From Bacillota bacterium (GTDB lineage: Bacteria; Bacillota_I; Bacilli_A; MOL361; Turicibacteraceae), in contig DNGE01000009.1 in NCBI GenBank assembly GCA_003486705.1, forward strand, positions 2,898-11,321: a stretch of 8,424 nt of DNA, read 5' to 3'. Below the pieces are notes generated by a model. The model saw only the letters and a list, made by a program, of their open reading frames with translations, was not told where the DNA came from and made no database searches. Shown in pieces: positions 1-5,792 of this stretch (position 1 is the stretch's first letter; the number at the start of each line of letters is the position of its first letter). The position numbers were made by a program, and so were the translations under genes.

Positions 1-39
1 CCATTAAAAAGCATCACCCAAAATTGTCTAACACAGCTT

Positions 40-558
40 TTATTTATAATAACCTAGTATTTTAATATAGCTTAATTCACCGACTTTTTGAGATAAAGGT
101 AAATCTAAAAAATCATCGCTATGTTGACACAACAAATAATCTATGACGTTCCCGTTATCATCATAGACAAATCCTGTGATGATCATGGTGTGCGTTAAAG
201 CACCATCCACTTTTTTTTGAACTAGATCACCTATTTCAAGTTGGTTCTTATCTATAAACTGACATACCAGTCCAGTTTTTGGGTCTTGAGTATTCTGTTT
301 ACTCATAAAATAGCGCCTAAATGCACTGGCTGACGTCCAAGATGGACTACGTGCTGAATCACTGTACCAATACCACTTTTGAGTCATATCGCGTCCACTT
401 GTGTCAAACGGTATTCCACCTGCAAATAAACATTGTGAAATATAATTCGTGCAATCACCACCATACTTTTCGTAATCATTATAGGCTCTATTTCGTGATA
501 GCGCCCATTTCCGTGCATAATTTACTGCATTATCTCGGTTATAATCATATAACTTCAT
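40..558 (-). CDS. Amidase_6-like papain-fold hydrolase, no signal peptide
   Basis: This 172-residue protein resembles the putative amidase domain family (Amidase_6, PF12671), whose members often act on cell-wall or peptide amide bonds. What is seen: an N-terminal YDYNRDNAVNYA segment (residues 4-15), the GGDCTNYISQC motif with the likely nucleophile C36, an aromatic SPSWTSASAF stretch (71-80), a GD motif at 110-111, THTMIITG with likely catalytic H123, and CQHSDD with H146. The order matches the family core almost end to end, so the protein is essentially one domain. Most relatives I know are exported or carry extra domains; this one starts directly at the domain, with no signal peptide or membrane segment. 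The ATG at 558 is chosen because a G6 Shine-Dalgarno sits 5 bases upstream; a TTG at 574-576 would place that site inside the gene. It follows the DUF2628-like gene by 29 bases, probably in one transcript. Substrate and location are unknown. Confidence 0.82.
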   Translation of the reverse strand: MKLYDYNRDNAVNYARKWALSRNRAYNDYEKYGGDCTNYISQCLFAGGIPFDTSGRDMTQKWYWYSDSARSPSWTSASAFRRYFMSKQNTQDPKTGLVCQFIDKNQLEIGDLVQKKVDGALTHTMIITGFVYDDNGNVIDYLLCQHSDDFLDLPLSQKVGELSYIKILGYYK

Positions 559-563
559 CGAAT

Positions 564-569
564 CCCCCC
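564..569 (-). promoter_or_regulatory. Shine-Dalgarno site deciding the amidase start
   Basis: On the minus strand TTTTGGGGGGATTCGATG places a run of six G residues 5 bases before the ATG at 558. A G-run can pair with the CCUCC anti-Shine-Dalgarno through one G-U pair. This favours the ATG over the upstream in-frame TTG. Confidence 0.7.
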
Positions 570-587
570 AAAACAAATAATTAATAC

Positions 588-1079
588 TTAACTCATAAGA
601 TAGTATGTCATACTAACTGTAACAATTAATGCAATAATAAAATAGACAAGAACGCTTATCCAGCTTGTTCCCCCCATTTTTTCAATTAATTGATCAACCG
701 CTTCATTTTGATGTAATTTAACACCAGTTAATTTATTTTCATTAAGCTTGCGCAAGATTGAATAGTAATACAATTTTCTACCGCTTAACATATAAATAAT
801 TGTAGTAAATACACTAACCCACTGTAGCAGATAGGGATTAAATACTCCTAACAGAATGAACGTTCCAATCGTCGCCAAAAATTCTACATACATTTTTCTA
901 TATATAAACCATACAGGCCAAATAATTCCTAAAAACGTAATCCCCCCTAGGCCGCCTGCTTCAACTTTAATAAATTGCTGTAAATAAAATGCATTGTTTT
1001 CCCCTACCATTACAGCTAAAGTATCTTTGTAATTTTCACCTATCATATTTGATTGGTTTATTGTATCTTGTTGTGCCAT
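588..1079 (-). CDS. DUF2628-like small membrane protein
   Basis: This is a 163-residue membrane protein resembling the DUF2628 family, whose function is unknown. What is seen: a polar N-terminus (about 1-40), a hydrophobic segment ending in the typical WPVWFIYRKMY motif (residues 54-64), further hydrophobic stretches at about 65-78 and 82-99, a charged cytoplasmic-looking region at about 101-136, and a C-terminal membrane helix at about 139-161. The W-x-x-W-x-x-YRKMY block is the best family marker. The start is ATG 1079, preceded 6 bases upstream by AAAAAGGGGG; an extension to 1112 would bury that site in the gene. It is the first gene of a probable two-gene unit with the downstream amidase-like gene (29-base gap). 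Co-location suggests the hydrolase acts with or near this protein, but nothing in the sequence proves it. Confidence 0.75.
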   Translation of the reverse strand: MAQQDTINQSNMIGENYKDTLAVMVGENNAFYLQQFIKVEAGGLGGITFLGIIWPVWFIYRKMYVEFLATIGTFILLGVFNPYLLQWVSVFTTIIYMLSGRKLYYYSILRKLNENKLTGVKLHQNEAVDQLIEKMGGTSWISVLVYFIIALIVTVSMTYYLMS

Positions 1080-1085
1080 ATTAAT

Positions 1086-1095
1086 CCCCCTTTTT
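1086..1095 (-). promoter_or_regulatory. Shine-Dalgarno site of the DUF2628-like gene
   Basis: AAAAAGGGGG lies 6 bases before ATG 1079 on the minus strand and fixes the start at MAQQD. Confidence 0.75.
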
Positions 1096-1110
1096 GTATT
1101 AGATGCCATC

Positions 1111-1138
1111 ATTAAGCATTACTACATGCTTATGTAAA
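1111..1138 (-). promoter_or_regulatory. Tentative promoter and inverted repeat before the DUF2628-like gene
   Basis: On the minus strand TTTACA (1133-1138) and CTTAAT (1111-1116) are separated by 16 bases and could be a weak sigma-A promoter. A 7-base inverted repeat, TAAGCAT and ATGCTTA (1113-1119 and 1126-1132, 6-base centre), fills most of the spacer and overlaps the possible -10. It could be an operator or an mRNA hairpin. The -10 match is poor (4 of 6), so this is a suggestion only. Confidence 0.3.
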
Positions 1139-1169
1139 ACAACTTAAATATATTCAAATTCTACACCAT

Positions 1170-1218
1170 TATATATAGAAAGAGCATAGGCTAGACACCT
1201 ATGCTCTTTCTATATATA
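1170..1218 (-). terminator. Strong hairpin downstream of oppF, terminator-like
   Basis: Two 21-base arms (1170-1190 and 1198-1218) are perfectly complementary around a 7-base loop (ctagaca). The inner part contains AGAGCATAGG, and the outer part is AT alternation. No clean U-run follows on either strand, so it is an atypical terminator. It lies between oppF and the DUF2628-like gene, where a terminator would be expected, and could work in both directions. Confidence 0.55.
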
Positions 1219-1226
1219 TGCTTACA

Positions 1227-1264
1227 GTTGATAACACCATAAAGGGGGTCACAGTGCTATCAAC
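1227..1264 (-). terminator. Second hairpin just downstream of oppF
   Basis: Arms 1227-1237 and 1254-1264 form an 11-base-pair stem around a 16-base loop. In minus-strand RNA all 11 positions pair, one as G-U; in plus-strand RNA the same position is an A-C mismatch, so the structure favours the operon's direction. It begins 28 bases after the oppF stop. With the hairpin at 1170-1218 it may stabilise the 3' end or assist termination. It lacks a U-run. Confidence 0.4.
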
Positions 1265-1292
1265 CAATTTAGCAGCTAGTATTAAACATTCA

Positions 1293-2219
1293 TTATTTGA
1301 ACTTTATCTGTTTCTTATACTCTAACAATTCCTTTTCATTTGCCCACACAAAATGACCTGGTGTAATTTCAGCCCACTTTGGTTTATCTACACGATAGTC
1401 ATGTTCATCCCCTGTATAAACGACTAATTGTTTATTTTTTTCTAGGACTGGATCTGGTATTGGTATAGCCGATAATAATGATTTTGTATAAGGATGAAGT
1501 GGATTTTCAAATAAATCATTAGCACTTGCTAATTCCACAATTCGTCCTTTGTGAATAACAGCTATTCTATCTGAAATAAAACGTACAACCGATAAATCAT
1601 GAGCAATAAATAGATAAGTTAATCCTTTATCTCGCTGTAAAGTTTTCAATAAGTTCAACACTTGTGCACGTATCGAAACATCAAGGGCTGAAATTGGTTC
1701 ATCTGCAATAATAAATTCCGGTTCCATTACGACTGCACGTGCGATCCCAATACGTTGGCGTTGACCACCTGAGAACTCATGTGGGTAACGTGTTGCATGT
1801 TCTGCTAATAAACCAACAGATTCCAATGCATTTAACACTTTGCTTTTACGATCTTCTTCGTTTTGATACAATTTAAAATTATATAAACCTTCAGAAATAA
1901 TGTAGTCAATCGTTGCGCGTTCATTTAGAGACGCTGCTGGATCTTGAAATACCATTTGAATCTTTTTGACCATTTCACGATTCAAATGTTTTCCGATTTT
2001 CCCATTGATTTTTTGTCCTTTATAAACAATATCACCTTTAGATGTTTCATTAATTCGTACAATTGCACGTCCAATCGTTGTTTTCCCTGACCCAGATTCG
2101 CCTACTAACGAGAAGGTTTCCCCTTTATAAATATCAAAATTCACATCTGTGACAGCAGTGAAATTTTTAAATTTTATTTCTAAATCTTTAACCGATAATA
2201 AGACTTCTTTTTCCGACAT
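1293..2219 (-). CDS. oppF: Oligopeptide ABC transporter ATP-binding protein OppF (AmiF-type)
   Basis: This is the second ATPase of the importer: it binds and hydrolyses ATP at the cytoplasmic face, paired with OppD. Seen in the 308 residues: Walker A GESGSGKTT (40-48), Q-loop Q92 in FQDP, signature SGGQR (150-154), Walker B IIADEP (170-175) with catalytic E174, D-loop SALD (177-180), switch H207 in AHD, and the LHPYT motif (241-245) opening the C-terminal oligopeptide-transporter region. The tail (DYRVDKP, ITPGHFVWAN) and the 308-residue length agree with streptococcal AmiF as I recall it. Its ATG overlaps the oppD stop by one base (TAATG), with AAGGAGGGG seven bases upstream, indicating translational coupling. 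The first 17 residues are nearly the same as those of OppD (MSEK-x-V-x-LSVKDLEIKF), showing the pair's shared origin. All catalytic residues are intact. Confidence 0.95.
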   Translation of the reverse strand: MSEKEVLLSVKDLEIKFKNFTAVTDVNFDIYKGETFSLVGESGSGKTTIGRAIVRINETSKGDIVYKGQKINGKIGKHLNREMVKKIQMVFQDPAASLNERATIDYIISEGLYNFKLYQNEEDRKSKVLNALESVGLLAEHATRYPHEFSGGQRQRIGIARAVVMEPEFIIADEPISALDVSIRAQVLNLLKTLQRDKGLTYLFIAHDLSVVRFISDRIAVIHKGRIVELASANDLFENPLHPYTKSLLSAIPIPDPVLEKNKQLVVYTGDEHDYRVDKPKWAEITPGHFVWANEKELLEYKKQIKFK

Positions 2220-3286
2220 TACTTCACCCCTCCTTGAATCGGAGCGTATATTTTAACTAGCTTTTCATGTAAATTTTGAATCGCTTTTGGACGCTCCACT
2301 TTAGGTGCACGCGAATCGCACAACCATGTTTTTGCATAATGTGTTGGAGACAGTTCAAAAAATGGTGGCTCCTCTTCATAATCAATTTGCATAGCATAAG
2401 GATTACGTGGTGCAAAGGCATCTCCTACGATTTTATTATAAAGTGATGGTGGTGTTCCATCAATTGAATACAGTTCTTCCCCTTTTGTACCAAGTTGTGG
2501 CAACGAAGAAAGTAATGCCCAAGTGTAAGGATGGGCTGGTTCAAAGAATACTTCTTCAACACTTCCATATTCTACAATTTGACCACTATACATTACCACA
2601 ACACGGTCTGCAACATTTGCAACAACACCAAGATCATGCGTGATGTAGACAGTTGTAAATCCATACTCTACTTGTAAGTCCTTAATTAATTGTAAAATTT
2701 GAGATTGAATAGTTACATCAAGCGCTGTAGTTGGTTCATCACAAATTAGTATTTTAGGTCGACAAGCTAAAGCAATAGCAATAACAATACGTTGTCTCAT
2801 CCCACCTGAGTACTGGTGTGGATAATCGTTATAACGTCGTTCAACATCTGTAATTCCGACTTTCTCCATTAATTGGAGTGCGATTGTTTTCGCTTCTTTT
2901 TTATTTACCTTTTGATGTTTAATAATAACTTCCGAGATTTGATAGCCAATTGTTCGAACAGGATTCAATGATGTCATCGGATCTTGAAAGACTGTTGCAA
3001 TTTTCGCTCCACGAATACTTTCCCATTCTTTATCTTTTTTTAATTGGCTAATATCATGATCCTCAAATGTGATACTTCCACCAGTAATTTCTCCATTAGA
3101 TTCAAGCATTCCTGTAAATGATTTAATTAATACTGATTTCCCTGACCCTGACTCACCGACTATAGCCAAAGTTTCGCCCTCATGTAAATCCAATGAAATA
3201 TTTCTGATAGCATTTAAAAATCGTTCTCGAACCCTAAATTTTATCTCTAAATCTTTTACGGATAATACAACTTTTTTCTCACTCAT
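2219..3286 (-). CDS. oppD: Oligopeptide ABC transporter ATP-binding protein OppD (AmiE-type)
   Basis: This is the first ATPase of the peptide importer. Seen in the 355 residues: Walker A GESGSGKS (44-51), Q101 in VFQDP, signature YSGGMRQR (159-166), Walker B ILICDEP (179-185) with E184, D-loop TALD (187-190), switch H217 in THD, and AHPYTWALL (251-259) opening the C-terminal oligopeptide/dipeptide extension. Classical OppD and DppD proteins usually carry four cysteines here for an iron-sulfur cluster; three of these positions read D, N and D instead, leaving only C323. AmiE, which has the same length by recall, also lacks them. The ATG at 3286 is chosen because AAGGGGGAG lies 6 bases upstream and the protein then aligns with OppF; starting at 3328 would add 14 residues overlapping oppC. 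The gap to oppC is 13 bases, and the stop overlaps the oppF start. Confidence 0.95.
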   Translation of the reverse strand: MSEKKVVLSVKDLEIKFRVRERFLNAIRNISLDLHEGETLAIVGESGSGKSVLIKSFTGMLESNGEITGGSITFEDHDISQLKKDKEWESIRGAKIATVFQDPMTSLNPVRTIGYQISEVIIKHQKVNKKEAKTIALQLMEKVGITDVERRYNDYPHQYSGGMRQRIVIAIALACRPKILICDEPTTALDVTIQSQILQLIKDLQVEYGFTTVYITHDLGVVANVADRVVVMYSGQIVEYGSVEEVFFEPAHPYTWALLSSLPQLGTKGEELYSIDGTPPSLYNKIVGDAFAPRNPYAMQIDYEEEPPFFELSPTHYAKTWLCDSRAPKVERPKAIQNLHEKLVKIYAPIQGGVK

Positions 3287-3292
3287 GTAACA

Positions 3293-3301
3293 CTCCCCCT
3301 T
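3293..3301 (-). promoter_or_regulatory. Shine-Dalgarno site deciding the oppD start
   Basis: AAGGGGGAG begins inside the oppC TAA stop codon and ends 6 bases before ATG 3286 on the minus strand. It supports the shorter OppD and suggests ribosome re-initiation after oppC. Confidence 0.75.
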
Positions 3302-4217
3302 ACATATGTGTACGTGGGTCTGCTGCATCTGCTAATGCTTGACCGATCACATACAACGATACCGAAATAATCGCTAATACAATTACTGGTGCCCAAAATA
3401 AATGTGGATATCCATTAAAGTAATTGGCATATTTACTAAGCATACGCCCAAGAGATGGCACATCTGTCTTTAATCCAATTCCTAAATATGATAAGAACAC
3501 CTCTGTTGAAATAGCTGAAGGAATTTCACGTGAGACAATCGTCATAATTACCGATAATTGATATGGCAATATATTTTTAGTCACTAAACGTAACCGTGGT
3601 GTTCCTAAACATTTTGAGGCTAAATTGTACTCACGATCTCGAATAATCATAACTTGTGTTCGAATAAAGTATGCAACACCTAACCATCCCGTTAAGCACA
3701 TTGCAAAAATTAGTTGCCAAAATCCTCGTCCAAGCATGTACATCAGTACCGTTACAATTAGAATGTATGGCACACTGTTAATAATATTGTAAACTTCAAT
3801 CATAAACTTATCTAAACTTTTTGAAATTCCCCAGATACCACCAACAATTACCCCGATAACGACATTCACAAATGTCACAACAAACCCAATCGTAATTGAT
3901 GTTTTTGTTCCAGCCCATACAACATCCCATACTGAGTTTCCGACATCATCAGTCCCAAATGGATATTGAGCCGATGGCCCTTGAAAACGCATACTAGCAT
4001 CGTTAATATTTGGAACTACTTGTGGATCATAGCCTGATAAGATAGGTTGTATCAGTGCAATTAATGATAAAACAACGACAACAATTAGTAAAAATACCGT
4101 TATTTTTTTAGAAAAGAATGCACGTCCAACAGATTTCCAGTATGAATAATGTGGCGCTGCAATTCGTTCTGATTCGAATTTATCGTGTGTTACAAATTTA
4201 AAATTAGATGCACTCAT
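3300..4217 (-). CDS. oppC: Oligopeptide ABC transporter permease OppC (AmiD-type)
   Basis: One of the two membrane permeases forming the peptide channel. The 305 residues show a cytoplasmic N-terminus (1-37), a strong first membrane helix (about 38-60), an external segment containing YPFGTDDVGNSVWDVVWAGTKTS (broken by the usual G-T-D motif of OppC proteins at 88-90), and further helices at about 106-130, 148-165, 168-186 and 272-295. The EAA loop that contacts an ATPase is at about 196-225 (EYNLASKCLGTP, then NILPYQ). Length is normal for OppC and AmiD. Its ATG overlaps the oppB stop by one base (TAATG), with AAAGGGGGG 8 bases upstream inside the end of oppB. oppD follows after 13 bases. Confidence 0.94.
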   Translation of the reverse strand: MSASNFKFVTHDKFESERIAAPHYSYWKSVGRAFFSKKITVFLLIVVVVLSLIALIQPILSGYDPQVVPNINDASMRFQGPSAQYPFGTDDVGNSVWDVVWAGTKTSITIGFVVTFVNVVIGVIVGGIWGISKSLDKFMIEVYNIINSVPYILIVTVLMYMLGRGFWQLIFAMCLTGWLGVAYFIRTQVMIIRDREYNLASKCLGTPRLRLVTKNILPYQLSVIMTIVSREIPSAISTEVFLSYLGIGLKTDVPSLGRMLSKYANYFNGYPHLFWAPVIVLAIISVSLYVIGQALADAADPRTHM

Positions 4218-5713
4218 TAACGACGCCCCCCTTTATCATGTAAACTTATTCGCGGATCGACAATGGTTAATAAAATATCACCTAAAAACACCGAAATAAT
4301 AGCAAGTGTTGTAAACATAAACGTAATTCCAATAACCATTGAATTATTATACACGGCAATTGAATCAGGTAAGATTTTACCCATTCCAGGAATCGCATAA
4401 ACAGCTTCAGTAATTAAAGCCCCTGCTATACAGAAAATAATAGAGCCTGGAATTCCGTGAACAATTGGTCCAATCGCATTTCTTAAAATATGACGATTGA
4501 AAATTTCATTATTTGATAACCCTTTTGCTTTCGCAAACTTCACATAATCCATATTTGATTGATCTACAACATATCGTCGTGTCCACATCATTAACCCTGC
4601 AGCTTGACCTAGTGTTAATGAAATAACAGGTAAAACATATGAACGCCAATCACTTGATCCAAGCATTGGGAACATACCCGGCATCCCAAAATATTTACTT
4701 CCGATAAATCGAACTAAACTGATATAAGCAAGAGATGGGATTGCCATCATAAACACAATGTACCAGTTCCCTATTCTATCGACTAACTTTCCTTTATGAT
4801 TTGCCATTTGCACACCGATTGGAATAGCTAAAAAGTATACTAAGATGATTGAAATAACCCCAATTGTAAATGAAATCCCCATCATGGATGGATCTTCTTT
4901 AAATGTTTTACAATTTGCATAATTATCGATAAATTGCTTTTGATCAATATTATCTAACTGCGACTTATATTGACATGAATATAAATTTAACGCTGAATTT
5001 GCTGTCGTACCATTTGGTAACGTAATTTCAGATGCATCTTTAGCACCTTGACTATCTCCAATAACATCTAATATTTCTTCACCAGAGTAAGTTGGATAAG
5101 AATATCCTAAACTAAATGTCATAAAGTTTTGGTGAATATAAGGAAAACTACCATTAAAGTATACTAAATATTTACTTTCACAACCTGAACACATTAAAGC
5201 CAATCGATTGTTATGGTCTTTTCCAATATACACTTTACGTTCTAATGTTACATTTGTATCATCTTGTACTTTATATGGATGATCAAAACTAATTAAGCTT
5301 CCCCACCATTTAAATACACGGGTTAAAATAGGAGTCTCACGATATGCATAAGCAAGCCCCGATTCAGGTAATAACTCTACTGTAAATCCTTTTTTTGTGT
5401 ATTCTGATGTAAACTCAGTTGTGTCTGTTGAATCGGATAAAATACAGCTTGAATAAGCATCAGTAGCTGCTCCATACAGCCCCTCGCAATATTCATTAAT
5501 TGTTTCATACTCTAAGTAACCTAATTTTTCCCACGTATTATACTGGTACTTAGCATAATCGTCTGGTCTTTTCTGAAGCTTTCCAATGAGTGGATCGGAA
5601 AAGAACACACGATCACGCGGAATAAAGGAATAAATCATTGCAAATACAATGGTAACAACCATAAAGATAGAAAATAAAGAACGAATAAATCTTAATACTA
5701 AATAACGTTTCAT
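4217..5713 (-). CDS. oppB: Oligopeptide ABC transporter permease OppB, long AmiC-type
   Basis: The second permease, 498 residues against about 305-320 for ordinary OppB. The first helix (about 9-30) is followed by an extracytoplasmic insertion of about 245 residues before the core helices resume at about 281-300, then 316-335, 360-376, 420-438 and 460-484. The EAA loop is at about 389-418 (DYVKFAKAKGLS, HILRNAIGP). Insertion motifs such as LGYLEY (64-69), SGLAYAYRETPI (118-129) and FPYIHQNF (190-197) fit my recollection of pneumococcal AmiC, also 498 residues. The insertion holds six cysteines (76, 90, 175, 178, 247, 268), which I do not recall in AmiC. ATG 5713 is chosen for its AAAGGGGGAG site; the in-frame TTG at 5746 lies at the edge of an upstream hairpin. 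It follows oppA by 79 bases and overlaps oppC by one. Confidence 0.94.
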   Translation of the reverse strand: MKRYLVLRFIRSLFSIFMVVTIVFAMIYSFIPRDRVFFSDPLIGKLQKRPDDYAKYQYNTWEKLGYLEYETINEYCEGLYGAATDAYSSCILSDSTDTTEFTSEYTKKGFTVELLPESGLAYAYRETPILTRVFKWWGSLISFDHPYKVQDDTNVTLERKVYIGKDHNNRLALMCSGCESKYLVYFNGSFPYIHQNFMTFSLGYSYPTYSGEEILDVIGDSQGAKDASEITLPNGTTANSALNLYSCQYKSQLDNIDQKQFIDNYANCKTFKEDPSMMGISFTIGVISIILVYFLAIPIGVQMANHKGKLVDRIGNWYIVFMMAIPSLAYISLVRFIGSKYFGMPGMFPMLGSSDWRSYVLPVISLTLGQAAGLMMWTRRYVVDQSNMDYVKFAKAKGLSNNEIFNRHILRNAIGPIVHGIPGSIIFCIAGALITEAVYAIPGMGKILPDSIAVYNNSMVIGITFMFTTLAIISVFLGDILLTIVDPRISLHDKGGRR

Positions 5714-5718
5714 TGCCT

Positions 5719-5728
5719 CTCCCCCTTT
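5719..5728 (-). promoter_or_regulatory. Shine-Dalgarno site deciding the oppB start
   Basis: AAAGGGGGAG ends 5 bases before ATG 5713 on the minus strand. It favours the 498-residue form over an 11-residue longer one beginning at TTG 5746. Confidence 0.75.
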
Positions 5729-5744
5729 GTTAAAAACGATATGC

Positions 5745-5773
5745 AAAAAGATTAGGGCTTCGCCCTAATCTTT
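5745..5773 (-). terminator. Terminator-like hairpin between oppA and oppB
   Basis: Arms 5747-5758 and 5762-5773 pair perfectly over 12 bases (AAAGATTAGGGC and its complement) around a 3-base loop. On the minus strand the 3' arm runs into five consecutive T residues (5749-5745), the form of an intrinsic terminator. The hairpin starts 19 bases after the oppA stop and ends 31 bases before oppB. Partial read-through would give more OppA than permease or ATPase, as in other peptide-importer operons; it may also protect the oppA mRNA 3' end. Confidence 0.75.
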
Positions 5774-5792
5774 CAGAGCATATCTAAAATAA

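Noticed and set aside
6..41. Weak terminator after the amidase gene (AAAAGC with GCTTTT plus T-run)
   Set aside because: Only six pairs with a loop of over 20 bases and overlap with the stop codon; not convincing at the window edge.
321..584. Plus-strand open frame of 87 codons
   Set aside because: It lies antisense to the well-supported amidase gene, resembles no family and has no ribosome site.
2407..2643. Plus-strand open frame of 78 codons inside oppD
   Set aside because: Antisense to a strongly conserved ATPase; composition rich in H, L and Q is typical of a shadow frame.
3069..3290. Plus-strand open frame of 73 codons inside oppD
   Set aside because: Antisense shadow of the Walker A region; no ribosome site or recognisable protein.
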